Positions 52,387 to 61,754 are shown, numbered from the stretch's first letter. The stretch: 64,000 nucleotides of DNA from CANJBX01 sp035556735 (GCA_035556735.1 DATMFF010000002.1:124001-188000), one strand, 5' to 3'. Notes: generated from the letters alone by a model not told the origin. Numbers and translations are program-made.

Positions 52387-52948
52387 AACGCCAGAACCGG
52401 CGGGACGTTTGCGCGCCTTGCACCGTGGGCGCACATTTGTCGTACAGAAGCACAGCGCGAGCCATCTGCATTACGATTTCAGGCTTGAGGTCGGAGGTGT
52501 GTTGGCATCGTGGGCTATCCCCAAAGGCCCATCGATGAACCCCAGACAGAAACGTCTCGCCCTCAGAACTGAAAATCATCCTCTGGAATACGCGACATTT
52601 GAAGGCGTGATCCCGGAGGGTGAATATGGTGCCGGCGTAGTGATGGTATGGGATAAAGGTGACTATCGCCCACAACACGACGAGTCGATTGAGGTTCAGT
52701 TGGCCAACGGAAAAATTGAATTTGTACTCGATGGCGTCAAACTCCGGGGCGGATTTGCACTGATACAGATTGCCGCCCGGTCCGGCAGACGTGATCAAGG
52801 AGATGCTTGGCTGCTGATTAAGCAAAAAGACGAATTCGCCGCCACTTCGTGGAATATCGAACAGGCGCCTCTTGATCGCTCAGTGATGACCGGACGCACT
52901 CTTGAGGAAATTGCGGAAGGTCGTTCGCGCCGACAGCGCGGACCTTAA
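52346..52948 (+). CDS. LigD 3'-phosphoesterase domain as a separate protein
   Basis: 200 residues from the GTG at 52346. Typical PE motifs are FVVQKHSASHLHYDFRLE (His36, His40, His42, Asp44 as metal and catalytic residues), GVLASWAIPKGPS, LEYATFEGVIPEGEYGAG and VMVWDKGDY. The enzyme trims 3' phosphates and ribonucleotides before ligation. Together the three genes form a complete LigD divided into parts, ordered ligase, polymerase, phosphoesterase. No Ku gene is visible in the window. Confidence 0.92.
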   Translation: MSLSEYRKKRNFAKTPEPAGRLRALHRGRTFVVQKHSASHLHYDFRLEVGGVLASWAIPKGPSMNPRQKRLALRTENHPLEYATFEGVIPEGEYGAGVVMVWDKGDYRPQHDESIEVQLANGKIEFVLDGVKLRGGFALIQIAARSGRRDQGDAWLLIKQKDEFAATSWNIEQAPLDRSVMTGRTLEEIAEGRSRRQRGP

Positions 52949-53009
52949 CCTGCAAAATATGTAGGTTGTGGCTAGCCCCCAAGACGAGCGGAACCGGCGG
53001 GGCCCCATC

Positions 53010-53023
53010 TTGACAGTTGTCAA
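53010..53023. promoter_or_regulatory. FNR/FixK-type box TTGACAGTTGTCAA before usp
   Basis: Exact, perfectly palindromic TTGAC-N4-GTCAA centred 85 bp before the usp ATG. It is extended by one more base pair (CTTGAC..GTCAAG). Confidence 0.7.
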
Positions 53024-53101
53024 GACTTGCACTCGGGTCTCATGCCATCATGCAGTTGTCCTCAGTGGGGTGCGTTAACGCATCGATTCGCGAGAACCCT
53101 G

Positions 53102-53935
53102 ATGATCAAAGATGTGATCACTTGGCTTGACGGAAGTGTTTCGGATGAGGTTCGCCTGGCCGCGGTCCTCGATATCGTCCGGCAGTTTAAAGGTTACGCA
53201 ACAGGCTTGTTTTTCAACATATTGCCGCCACCTCCAGCACCGATCGATGGCGACCTCACAGGCGCGGTAGGCATCGCAGCGCTGATGGACCAGGCGCGCG
53301 CCTCCGGCGGAAAGATGGAAAACGCCATCGCCGACCGATTAAAGCGGTACGACGTGACCATCGAGCTTCGCAGGTTCGACATTCTGGCATCAGACATTGC
53401 AGATGTTGCCGTTCGCGAAGCCAGGTGCGCCGACACCTTCGTTTTGATCAGACCCAACGGCTCACAAGATCCCGACCGTCTCGTCGAGGGACTCCTTTTT
53501 GGATCAGGCCGTCATATTTTTTTGGTCCCCGAAGTCGAACGCCCGAAATCCATTATTTTCGACCGGGTTCTGGTCGCGTGGAACGCGAGCCGCGAATCGA
53601 CGCGGGCTGTGGCTGAAGCAATGCCATATTTGCGGATAGCGAAGGACGTGTCGGTCGTGATGGTTGCCGACGAGCCCCGCAAAGAGATGGAAGGAACCGC
53701 GGGCGACGCGATCAAGAAGCATTTGAAGCACCACGGCATCGCGGCGGAACTCCATCGAGTCAAATGCCGGAACGGTAATGTAGGCGAAACATTGCTCGCG
53801 GAAGCCAAGAAAAAGAGAATTGACTTGATCGTTCTAGGCGGATACGGCCATACCCGCCTTCGGGAGATGCTTCTCGGCGGCGTGACTTATCATTTGATGC
53901 ACAATTCGCCGGTGCCGCTTCTCATGGCGCATTAA
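53102..53935 (+). CDS. Universal stress protein (UspA family, tandem type)
   Basis: 277 residues from the ATG at 53102. The C-terminal domain (from about 145, KSIIFDRVLVAWNASRESTRAVAEAMPYL) ends with the ATP-binding motif GGYGHTRLREMLLGGVTYHLMHNSPVPLLM. The N-terminal half is a degenerate Usp domain lacking this motif. Such proteins are induced on growth arrest and oxygen limitation. The FNR/FixK-type box upstream is typical of Usp genes in ANR/FixK regulons. It converges with phaC. Confidence 0.93.
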   Translation: MIKDVITWLDGSVSDEVRLAAVLDIVRQFKGYATGLFFNILPPPPAPIDGDLTGAVGIAALMDQARASGGKMENAIADRLKRYDVTIELRRFDILASDIADVAVREARCADTFVLIRPNGSQDPDRLVEGLLFGSGRHIFLVPEVERPKSIIFDRVLVAWNASRESTRAVAEAMPYLRIAKDVSVVMVADEPRKEMEGTAGDAIKKHLKHHGIAAELHRVKCRNGNVGETLLAEAKKKRIDLIVLGGYGHTRLREMLLGGVTYHLMHNSPVPLLMAH

Positions 53936-54013
53936 TTAAAACCTAATACAAATTGCATTTAGGCAGTTAAGAGGCGGTCGAAGGTTACACATTCACGTTG
54001 GGGAACAGTCGAT

Positions 54014-55852
54014 CTAACGTTCAAGAACATAGGTGCCGGGCGCATCGGCAGTTGGGGCAAGGCCGATTGCCATGTTCCCAAGTGGCGGTGGCGCGACCCG
54101 CCCGGTCGAGTGACGAGCCAGCCAAGACTGCCACGTAGGCCACCAGCTCCCTTCAAAGCGGGGTGCGGTCGTCATCCATGTTTCCGGATCAGTATCGCGA
54201 TCGGCTATATTTTTTGTCGCCATCTGGAAACTGCGGTTCTTGTGGCCAGGTTCACTCACGATACCGGCGTTGTGACCGCCTGTCGTAAGCACAAAAGTGA
54301 CGTCGGTATCGGTCAAATGGTGGAGTTTGAACACGGACCGCCAAGGCGCGACATGATCTTTTTCTGTTCCAACCGCGTAAATTGGAATCCGAATGTCCGT
54401 CAGGAAGATCGTCCGACCGCCAACTTTATAGCGGCCGCTGGCAAGATCATTGTCCAGATAAAGGCGCCGGAGATATTCAGAATGCATGCGATAAGGTAGT
54501 CGGGTCGCGTCGGCGTTCCATGCCATCAGGTCGTTCATTGGCGGCCTTACGCCCAGCAGATAACTGCGCAGCGCGCGCGACCAGATCAAATCGTTCGACC
54601 GAAGCAGCTGGAACGCGCCGGCCATCTGATGCGTGTCAAGATAGCCCTGTTCCCATGTCATGCTCTCCAGGAACGAAACTTCGCTTTCGCTGATGAACAA
54701 GCCGAGCTCGCCCGGATCGGTGAAATCGACCAGCGTCGCCAGCAATGTGAGGCTTGCGAGCCGATCGACCCCATTTCGCGCCATCGCGGCCGCAGCGATC
54801 GCCAATAATGTCCCGCCAAGGCAATAACCGACCGCGTGCGTTTTGCGATGATCGCAGATTACGTCGATTGCCTCGAGTGCAGAGACAATGCCAAGTTCGC
54901 GATAGTCGTCCATGCCAAGATCGCGATCCGATCCGGCTGGATTTTTCCATGAGATCATAAAAACCGTATGCCCGCGCTCGACCAAATATCGAACAAGCGA
55001 ATTATGCGGGGAAAGATCGAGGACATAGTATTTCATGATCCATGCCGGAACGACAAGCACGGGTTCGGCATAGACATCATCGGTAGCCGGCGAATATTGA
55101 ATGAGTTCGATCAGGCGATTGCGATAGACCACTTTGCCCGGCGTAACAGCGACGTTAACGCCCACTTTGAATTGCTCGGCTCCGACCGGCGGCCTGCCGC
55201 CGACCAAACGCAACCAATCCTCTTGCAAATGCCGCATCCCCCTGACCAGATTCAATCCGCCCTGCTTGATTGTAGCAGTGCTGACCTCCGGATTGAGCCA
55301 TGGAATATTTGAAGGCGATACCACGTCGAGGAGCTGGCGAGTAACGAATTCGACCACCCGCTCGTGATGTTTGTCGATTCCGTCGACGCCGGTGGTGGCA
55401 TTGTGCCACCATTGCTGATGCAGCAAGAAGTTCTGATAAATCAATTTGTGCGGCCACTGCTGCCATTCCACGGCAACGAAACGGTCGTCCTGCGGAAGAG
55501 GATCGATACAGGGCGAAGGGTTGGATGCACTGATACATTGCATCCAATACAACTCGATTCGGCCCGCCTTCCGCCATGCCTTCTCGACAAGCTGCGCCTG
55601 TTTCCCCGGCGACATCCAAAGATGCCCAAGCCAATCAAAGTATGCCTCTGAAAGCCCAACCGGGCTTATGCCGGCGGTAAGCCGCCCAATACGAGCTCGA
55701 AAGACGCGGTCGATGCTGCGCCAGGCAACATCTGATGCTCGATCCATGTCTTGGCCTGCATCCGCATGCCGTGTTTGCACATCCGTCTTGACACGCTCTT
55801 TTGTCACTGGGGCGCCACCCTCAAGCGAGGGGTTTTTACTCATGTCGTCCAT
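54014..55852 (-). CDS. phaC: Poly(3-hydroxyalkanoate) synthase, class I
   Basis: 612 residues from the ATG at 55852; a GTG at 55873 and an ATG at 55843 are alternatives. N-terminal PhaC_N (WQQWPHKLIYQNFLLHQQWW) then an alpha/beta-hydrolase core with the lipase-like box GYCLGG (catalytic Cys about 344), Asp in GTEKDHVAP and His in TTGGHNAGIVS. It polymerises hydroxyacyl-CoA into carbon storage granules. Here it lies apart from phaA/phaB and inside a stress module, which fits a role as a reserve during growth arrest. A near-match FNR/FixK-type box lies 98 bp upstream. Confidence 0.93.
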   Translation of the reverse strand: MDDMSKNPSLEGGAPVTKERVKTDVQTRHADAGQDMDRASDVAWRSIDRVFRARIGRLTAGISPVGLSEAYFDWLGHLWMSPGKQAQLVEKAWRKAGRIELYWMQCISASNPSPCIDPLPQDDRFVAVEWQQWPHKLIYQNFLLHQQWWHNATTGVDGIDKHHERVVEFVTRQLLDVVSPSNIPWLNPEVSTATIKQGGLNLVRGMRHLQEDWLRLVGGRPPVGAEQFKVGVNVAVTPGKVVYRNRLIELIQYSPATDDVYAEPVLVVPAWIMKYYVLDLSPHNSLVRYLVERGHTVFMISWKNPAGSDRDLGMDDYRELGIVSALEAIDVICDHRKTHAVGYCLGGTLLAIAAAAMARNGVDRLASLTLLATLVDFTDPGELGLFISESEVSFLESMTWEQGYLDTHQMAGAFQLLRSNDLIWSRALRSYLLGVRPPMNDLMAWNADATRLPYRMHSEYLRRLYLDNDLASGRYKVGGRTIFLTDIRIPIYAVGTEKDHVAPWRSVFKLHHLTDTDVTFVLTTGGHNAGIVSEPGHKNRSFQMATKNIADRDTDPETWMTTAPRFEGSWWPTWQSWLARHSTGRVAPPPLGNMAIGLAPTADAPGTYVLER

Positions 55853-55943
55853 CGAGAGCGTCCCAACAATCACAAGGTCCTGGTCGTCAAGGGTAGATAC
55901 TACGGCACGTCACCCGTCGAACCGATCCGAAGTGAGGAAAACA

Positions 55944-55957
55944 TTGACAGATGCCAA
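55944..55957. promoter_or_regulatory. Near-match FNR/FixK-type box TTGACAGATGCCAA
   Basis: One mismatch in the right half (CCAA for TCAA). Centred about 98 bp before the phaC start, in the gap after the FMN-reductase stop. Confidence 0.35.
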
Positions 55958-55979
55958 CAGCCTCGTTCCGATCGCAGTC

Positions 55980-56528
55980 TCAGTTGTATTCGGATATCCA
56001 TGCCGCATAACGATTCATGAACGTCTGAAGGAAGTTTTTCGTTGTCTCGTTGCTGATATTGCCGTGCTCATCGATCAGCCCTTGAGAAAAATGAATGTAC
56101 ACCTCCGGCTGTCCCAGTGTCGGGACGTCAAGATAACCAAGCACGCTGCGTAGATGTGCCTGAGCTACCGCGGTGCCGATCGCTCCGATTGATGCACCCG
56201 CAATGCCGGCAGGCTTGCCAGCCCATAGATTCTTTCCGTATGGCCGCGATACCCAATCCAGAACATTCTTGAGCGCGGTCGGAAGCGAGCGATTGTGTTC
56301 AGCCGTTACGAATAGAAGAGCGTTTGCTGCAGCGACCTGGGATTTTACTCGCACCACCGATTCGGGCGGCGATTGATCGAGATCCTGATTGTATACCGGA
56401 AGATCATCGATCCGGATGAACTCGCATTCCAAGTCATCCGGAACAAGTGTTGCTAGCGACTTTGCTAGCTTCAGATTGATCGAGTCCTTGCGAATACTTC
56501 CGACAATGATCGCAATTTTTCGAGCCAT
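55980..56528 (-). CDS. NAD(P)H-dependent FMN reductase/quinone reductase
   Basis: 182 residues of flavodoxin-like fold: IAIIVGSIRKDSINLKLAKSLA (phosphate-binding GSxRxxSxN), LPVYNQDL, LLFVTAEHNRSLPTALKNVLDWVSRP (PEYN-like loop, here AEHN) and GIAGASIGAIGTAVAQAHLRSVL. These enzymes supply reduced flavin or reduce quinones and chromate. The AEHN variant replaces the usual PEYN. An exact FNR/FixK-type box lies 121 bp upstream. Confidence 0.9.
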   Translation of the reverse strand: MARKIAIIVGSIRKDSINLKLAKSLATLVPDDLECEFIRIDDLPVYNQDLDQSPPESVVRVKSQVAAANALLFVTAEHNRSLPTALKNVLDWVSRPYGKNLWAGKPAGIAGASIGAIGTAVAQAHLRSVLGYLDVPTLGQPEVYIHFSQGLIDEHGNISNETTKNFLQTFMNRYAAWISEYN

Positions 56529-56642
56529 GATATGATCATCCTCGTCTCAGTTCCAAGCCAATCATTGCTGCTTGTATGACGCCCTGCCGAGGCAATCTGC
56601 CGGCCAGTCCGCCTCCGATACGCTCCCTGAGAAATCGCTGAA

Positions 56643-56656
56643 TTGATGACAATCAA
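56643..56656. promoter_or_regulatory. FNR/FixK-type box TTGATGACAATCAA
   Basis: Exact TTGAT-N4-ATCAA, the canonical FNR half-sites, centred 121 bp before the FMN-reductase start and 46 bp past the end of the next gene upstream. Confidence 0.6.
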
Positions 56657-56702
56657 TCTTCCTCGACAAATCTCCTGTCGGGGTGGCAAATCGCCCGGCC
56701 AA

Positions 56703-57359
56703 TCAAGCGCCGGCCTTGTCATCCTCGAGCCAGGGGTCGGGATTGATGGAAGACAGCGGAACGTCGGCCAAGGTTTTCTTCAATTCCACCTCGTGAACGT
56801 GAACGTGCTCCGCCCCGCACCTGCGCATGATTTCCTGCACCATGTGCTCTCTTTCGGCGTCGCGAATGCGCACCAATACGACGAGACCGCTCATTCGCAA
56901 CTCGTCCTCCAAGTCGATGCTTCCCCCCGTACTAACGAGACGATTTTTGATGATCTTGGCCAGTCCGGCCGCGGCAGCACCCCCGGCAAGCGCCGCCGCG
57001 GCAGCGGCAGCCAAAGCTCCGCCTGATGCCACGATCGGGAGCGCGGCTCCCAAAGTGCCGATCGTCATCAGGGTTCCGAACACCAAGGCGGTCGCGGAGG
57101 TCTCATCATCCGGCTCGATGAGTTCACGCCGCGGTGCATCAGGATGCTCTGCTGCCGCGACCGGTGCGGAATAATACGCCCCCAGTGCGCGCATGACGGT
57201 CGTTCGGCTAGCCATCAAATCGATATCGCCTCGGTCAAACCCGGATCGCGTCAGTTCGGTCACGAGCTGATCGAGCGTTTCGCGGCTCTTGACCGTCCCG
57301 ACCACTTCTCGAACGCGGATGGTATCGAGCACTTCGTTTGCAGAATGATTATCTGTCAT
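56703..57359 (-). CDS. Glycine-zipper-like stress protein, unknown function
   Basis: 218 residues from the ATG at 57359. A ferredoxin-like N-terminal part (TVKSRETLDQLVTELTRSGFDRGDIDLM) resembles the general-stress-protein/DUF1269 type. A central Gly/Ala-rich hydrophobic hairpin (VFGTLMTIGTLGAALPIVASGG, then an alanine-rich run) probably inserts in the membrane. The C-terminal part (LVVLVRIRDAEREHMVQEIMRRCGAEHVHVHEVE) repeats the ferredoxin-like pattern. Likely a membrane-associated stress protein; no named family assigned. Confidence 0.7.
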   Translation of the reverse strand: MTDNHSANEVLDTIRVREVVGTVKSRETLDQLVTELTRSGFDRGDIDLMASRTTVMRALGAYYSAPVAAAEHPDAPRRELIEPDDETSATALVFGTLMTIGTLGAALPIVASGGALAAAAAAALAGGAAAAGLAKIIKNRLVSTGGSIDLEDELRMSGLVVLVRIRDAEREHMVQEIMRRCGAEHVHVHEVELKKTLADVPLSSINPDPWLEDDKAGA

Positions 57360-57453
57360 GATCTCACGCTCTGGTTGCAGACGTGCCATACCTAATATTT
57401 CCCTCGCCGGGGATCAGGTCGGGCAAGAATTTTCGCATCGGTCCACGCCCGCC

Positions 57454-57467
57454 ATGACGATGGTCAA
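57454..57467. promoter_or_regulatory. Near-match FNR/FixK-type box ATGACGATGGTCAA
   Basis: TGAC-N4-GTCA palindrome with the first T replaced by A; centred about 101 bp before the glycine-zipper gene's start. Confidence 0.35.
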
Positions 57468-57546
57468 TATTGAACCACTACAGCCAACAGCGTCGGATGG
57501 CTGCAAACACCGGCGAGTGTGAATTGAAGCTGAAATCCAGTAACGC

Positions 57547-58032
57547 TCAATGCAACCGTGAGCGCTGATCCGTGGATTGCAAGACGAGCGCCTTGTATAT
57601 CAAGGCAAAGCCTTGCATCGCGAGCAGATATTGGTGTGACCGTGTCGCGAAATTATGGGCCATCTGAAGCAGCTCCGGATTGCTGCGTTCGAATTCTGAA
57701 ATCGCTTCCATCGTAAACGCTTCAGTACCTTGTGTATCGATCTCACGCACCAGCCGGGCGCGGGTTTCCTCGCTGACAGCGGGAAGCGGCGACAGATCGC
57801 CCGACGTCGGCAATCCGGGAACCAGCAGACGGAAAAACATCGCAAATCCCGACATGACCTTCCGTGAATCTCCGACGTCGGCCGCGCACCGGGTCGCCAT
57901 ATCCAATAATTCAGGATTGTGCCGTTTGAGGTGCGCGACGACTTCTGCCGTACAGATATCAGGCCCACGACTGTCGAACTCTCGGGCGATCAACTCACGA
58001 GTTTGTTCGGTGACACGCGGAAGCATGCTCAT
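57547..58032 (-). CDS. Protein of two tandem homologous repeats, unknown function
   Basis: 161 residues made of two copies of a roughly 65-residue unit. First: LPRVTEQTRELIAREFDSRGPDICTAEVVAHLKRHNPELLDMATRCAA. Second: LPAVSEETRARLVREIDTQGTEAFTMEAISEFERSNPELLQMAHNFAT (given by matching halves). The shared pattern is V-E-TR..+R-E-D..G..A.T.E....+..NPELL.MA. Each is probably a small helical bundle. I do not recognise the family. It lies in the stress module between the glycine-zipper protein and a divergent BON gene. Confidence 0.7.
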   Translation of the reverse strand: MSMLPRVTEQTRELIAREFDSRGPDICTAEVVAHLKRHNPELLDMATRCAADVGDSRKVMSGFAMFFRLLVPGLPTSGDLSPLPAVSEETRARLVREIDTQGTEAFTMEAISEFERSNPELLQMAHNFATRSHQYLLAMQGFALIYKALVLQSTDQRSRLH

Positions 58033-58178
58033 GTCGAATCGAGTTCGCCTTCAATCACCGTTCGCTACCGCAAGCACTCAATTTGTGCAATGCGCGTCGC
58101 CGCGTTTTCGATAACGCGAAACAATGCCTACCCATCATGGAGCGATGACGAGTAAATCATTCCCAGCAGGGCAAAAAA

Positions 58179-58192
58179 TTGACGATTGTCAG
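58179..58192. promoter_or_regulatory. Near-match FNR/FixK-type box TTGACGATTGTCAG
   Basis: TTGAC-N4-GTCA with the last A replaced by G, centred 84 bp before the BON gene start at 58270, the same spacing as the exact boxes. Confidence 0.45.
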
Positions 58193-58269
58193 GGCTGAAC
58201 CCTGATCTTTGACTGTTCAATAGGCCCGGTGCTGGGCCCAAGATCAGCAAAGGCCAAGGAGGTGCTGCA

Positions 58270-58872
58270 ATGCGGTCAGATCCCGCCATCGAACAAGAGT
58301 TGAAGCGCCGCCTTCAGTCAGATCCCGTTACGAATGGCGTCGACATCGCCATAGCCGTCAAAAACGGCATCGTCACGCTGACGGGCTTTGCCCGCGGCTT
58401 TCGCCAAAGGCGAAAAGCGGAACAGTTGGCCAAAGGCATCGCGGGCGTAATTGGCCTCGCCAATGACGTTCAGGTACGCCTGCCACTGGTGCAGCGTCGG
58501 CCCGATCCGGAAATTGCTCGGGACGCACTGGAATCGATCAACCGGCGCTTGCCGTATTCGGGGGACCGGATACGCATCGTGGTTGAGGACGGGCTGATAT
58601 GCCTGGAAGGTCAAGTGGAATGGGCCTACCAGAGCGAGGCTGCCGAGGAAATTGCGGAAGCGGTACGAGGCGCGTCCGGCCTGATCAATAAGCTGGATAT
58701 TTTTTCCTGCGTTCCGTCCAACGAGATCAGGCATAAAGTTAGCCAAACGCTCCTCGAGGCGGCGTCTTTCGACATCGATAGCCGATCGAGCGAGCCAGAT
58801 CACAACGAATTTGTTTTGCTGGGTGCGATTCGTTCTTGGGCAGAGAGGGATGCCTCCCGCCCGTCCAAGTAA
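58270..58872 (+). CDS. BON-domain protein, third paralogue with reduced last domain
   Basis: 200 residues. Two complete BON domains (IEQELKRRLQSDP..GIVTLTGFA and EIARDALESINRRLP..GLICLEGQV) and a third that starts normally (SNEIRHKVSQTLLEAAS) but ends early in HNEFVLLGAIRSWAERD. This loses the final 20 residues that the two paralogues have after the AERxEAE helix. Otherwise like the BON genes at 48644 and 49492. A near-match FNR/FixK-type box lies upstream. Confidence 0.9.
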   Translation: MRSDPAIEQELKRRLQSDPVTNGVDIAIAVKNGIVTLTGFARGFRQRRKAEQLAKGIAGVIGLANDVQVRLPLVQRRPDPEIARDALESINRRLPYSGDRIRIVVEDGLICLEGQVEWAYQSEAAEEIAEAVRGASGLINKLDIFSCVPSNEIRHKVSQTLLEAASFDIDSRSSEPDHNEFVLLGAIRSWAERDASRPSK

Positions 58873-59006
58873 GCGGCAATCACCTCGATAATATTCCGTC
58901 GCAGCTCGACACGAACGATGGACGGGCGGCAACGAAATCGCATACCAATGACACATAAGTCTATCAAAGACGTGTGATTTAAAATTCATGCCGTGAAGTA
59001 GCCGTC

Positions 59007-61754
59007 ATGAATCGTGCAATATCGGAAGCGCCATCCGCGCAAATGCAAGCTCGGCCTGAGTGGCATGCAATATCCGGCGCCGATGCAATCGATCGATTGC
59101 AGAGTCGATCAAATGGCCTCACCGATCTAGAAGCAAAGCAGCGCCTGGAAAGGCACGGATTTAACAGGCTGCCAACAGCGAAGACACGCAGCGCCATTTC
59201 CCGGCTCGTAGCGCAATTCGATAATCTTCTGATCTATGTTCTCCTGATCTCCGCGGCTATAACCGCTTTGCTCGGCCACGGGATTGATGCAGGCGTTATC
59301 CTGGGTGTCGTCGTCGTCAATGCCCTCTTTGGATTCATTCAAGAGGGACGGGCAGAACGCGCGCTAGGCGCTATCAAAGCGATGATCAGCCCTCGCGCAA
59401 CGGCTTTGCGCGACGGTCATAGACTCACGATCAATGCAGACGAGCTTGTCCCGGGCGACATCGTTTTGATCGAAGCTGGTGATCGCGTGCCTGCGGATCT
59501 GCGGCTCTTGCGAGCGCGGAATCTGAAGATCGATGAATCCGCTCTTACGGGGGAATCGATTGCGGCCGAAAAGAACGAAGAGCCTGTCGACGCGCGTGCG
59601 GCGTTAGGAGACCGCCAATCCATGGCTTATGCCGGCACTTTCGTCGTTGCTGGCCAAGGGCAGGGCATTGCGGTTGCAACGGGTCTTGATACGGAAATCG
59701 GGCACATCAGCTCGATGTTGCGGTCAGTGGAGACGCTGACCACCCCGTTGATTCGCCAGATCAATCACTTCGCTCGCTATCTTACCTTTGCGATCCTTGG
59801 CTTCTCATCCCTCCTGTTTGTCCTGGCCGTCTGGCTTCGATCGTATCCATGGACCGATGCGTTCATGATCATGGTTGGCCTTGCGGTCGCTGCGATTCCG
59901 GAAGGTCTCCCGGCGGTGATGACCATTACCCTTGCGATCGGCGTGCAAAAGATGGCCGCGCGTCATGCCATTGTCCGTCAACTCCCGGCCGTGGAAACGC
60001 TCGGGTCGGTTTCCGTCATCTGCTCAGATAAGACCGGGACCCTTACCCAAAATGAAATGACTGTTCGGACCGTCGTCACAAAGGGCCGCGTTACTGAGGT
60101 CACTGGAATTGGCTATGATCCACGCGGAGCATTCCGGCAAGGTGCTCGCGAAATCGATAGCGTGGCGGATCCGTCTCTTAGAGAACTGGCGTTGGCAGCG
60201 TTGCTTTGCAACAACGCGGTCTTACGACGTACGGATACCGGCTGGGCCGTTGATGGCGACCCGATGGAAGGCGCGTTTGTGTCGCTTGCGATCAAGGCAG
60301 GATACGACGCCGATACGACACGGCGGCAATTTCCCAGGACGGACGAAATCCCCTTCGATTCTCGACATCGCTATATGGCGACGTTGCACCATGGGCACGA
60401 CGACGGATTTGTGGCCTATGTAAAGGGCGCACCTGAACAAGTGATTGCAATGTGCTCCAGCCAGCGCGCGTCGCATGGAGCAGAGCCAATCGACTTGGCG
60501 CACTGGAACCGGATGGTTGATGCACTAGGCGCGAATGGACAGCGGGTGCTGGCGCTGGCGAAAAAGCCGATGCCGCGCGGTGCTCGTGAGCTCACTTTTC
60601 GGGAGGTCGAACGAGATCTGGTCCTCATCGGCTTGGTCGGACTGATTGACCCGCCGCGTGAGGAGGCCATTACCGCTGTTGCCGAGTGCGCAACGGCCGG
60701 AATTCGAGTCAAGATGATCACAGGAGACCATGCGGCGACCGCCACCGCTGTTGCGCGCCAACTCGGTCTGGAACGACCGGACGCGGTCATCACTGGGGAT
60801 CGGCTGAATGCCCTGGACGATGAGGCATTCCGTCGTGCAGCCAAAGAGACGACCGTTTTCGCGCGCACTACACCCGAGCACAAATTGCGTTTGGTGGAGG
60901 CGCTTCAGGCGGATGGGGCGATTGTTGCCATGACCGGTGATGGCGTCAACGATGCCCCCGCGCTCAAGCGGGCGGACGTCGGCATTGCAATGGGCCGCAA
61001 GGGCACCGAAGCAGCGAAGGAGGCGGCTGAAGTAGTTCTTGCCGATGATAATTTCGCCACCATCGTGGCCGCGATCCGCGAAGGCCGCACCGTTCATGAC
61101 AACTTGATCAAAGTGATCGGTTGGACGTTGCCGACGAACGCCGGCGAAGCAATGACCATTGTCATGGCGATCCTGATTGGTCTGACGCTGCCGCTCACTC
61201 CCGTGCAAATTTTGTGGGTCAACATGGTCACCGCGGTCGGACTCGGATTGACGCTCGCATTCGAACCCCCGGAATCAGACGTAATGCAACGACCGCCTCG
61301 GGCACCGGATGCGCCGATCTTATCCGGCATCTTGCTTTGGAGAGTGATTTTTGTGTCGTTGCTATTTGTGGCGGGAGCCTTTGGCATGTTCTTCTGGGCT
61401 GAGAAGCGTGGCCTGTCGATCGAACAGGCGCACACCGTGGTCGTCAACACCATTGTCGTTCTGGAGATATTCTATCTGTTCGGAATGCGGTATCGACGCG
61501 CGAGCGCTTTCACTTGGCCCGGAGTCTTCGGTACGCCGGCGGTCCTCGCTGGAATCGGGTTTACGTTATTGGCCCAACTGCTGTTTACTTACGCGCCGTT
61601 CATGCAGGCGATCTTTGCAACCCGCGCGGTCTCCTTTGCCGACGGGTTGCTCGTCATAGCGACCGGTGTGGTGTTTCTGTTTATCCTTGAGCTTGAGAAG
61701 CTCCTGTTGCGGAGATTGCATCTGCAGTTCATCCCTGCGGGAACGACGGCGTAG
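59007..61754 (+). CDS. P2A-like cation-transporting P-type ATPase
   Basis: 915 residues. N-terminal cation ATPase domain, actuator loop with TGES (DESALTGESIAAEK), membrane helix 4 motif AIPEGLPAV (about 296), phosphorylation site SDKTGTLTQ (Asp about 341), nucleotide domain with KGAPEQV, hinge GDGVNDAPALK (about 644) and six C-terminal helices. PEGLP is typical of P2-type Ca2+ or K+/Na+-like pumps. The substrate is likely Ca2+, Mn2+ or another divalent cation; it cannot be fixed from the sequence. It may maintain the gradient when respiration stops. Confidence 0.92.
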   Translation: MNRAISEAPSAQMQARPEWHAISGADAIDRLQSRSNGLTDLEAKQRLERHGFNRLPTAKTRSAISRLVAQFDNLLIYVLLISAAITALLGHGIDAGVILGVVVVNALFGFIQEGRAERALGAIKAMISPRATALRDGHRLTINADELVPGDIVLIEAGDRVPADLRLLRARNLKIDESALTGESIAAEKNEEPVDARAALGDRQSMAYAGTFVVAGQGQGIAVATGLDTEIGHISSMLRSVETLTTPLIRQINHFARYLTFAILGFSSLLFVLAVWLRSYPWTDAFMIMVGLAVAAIPEGLPAVMTITLAIGVQKMAARHAIVRQLPAVETLGSVSVICSDKTGTLTQNEMTVRTVVTKGRVTEVTGIGYDPRGAFRQGAREIDSVADPSLRELALAALLCNNAVLRRTDTGWAVDGDPMEGAFVSLAIKAGYDADTTRRQFPRTDEIPFDSRHRYMATLHHGHDDGFVAYVKGAPEQVIAMCSSQRASHGAEPIDLAHWNRMVDALGANGQRVLALAKKPMPRGARELTFREVERDLVLIGLVGLIDPPREEAITAVAECATAGIRVKMITGDHAATATAVARQLGLERPDAVITGDRLNALDDEAFRRAAKETTVFARTTPEHKLRLVEALQADGAIVAMTGDGVNDAPALKRADVGIAMGRKGTEAAKEAAEVVLADDNFATIVAAIREGRTVHDNLIKVIGWTLPTNAGEAMTIVMAILIGLTLPLTPVQILWVNMVTAVGLGLTLAFEPPESDVMQRPPRAPDAPILSGILLWRVIFVSLLFVAGAFGMFFWAEKRGLSIEQAHTVVVNTIVVLEIFYLFGMRYRRASAFTWPGVFGTPAVLAGIGFTLLAQLLFTYAPFMQAIFATRAVSFADGLLVIATGVVFLFILELEKLLLRRLHLQFIPAGTTA

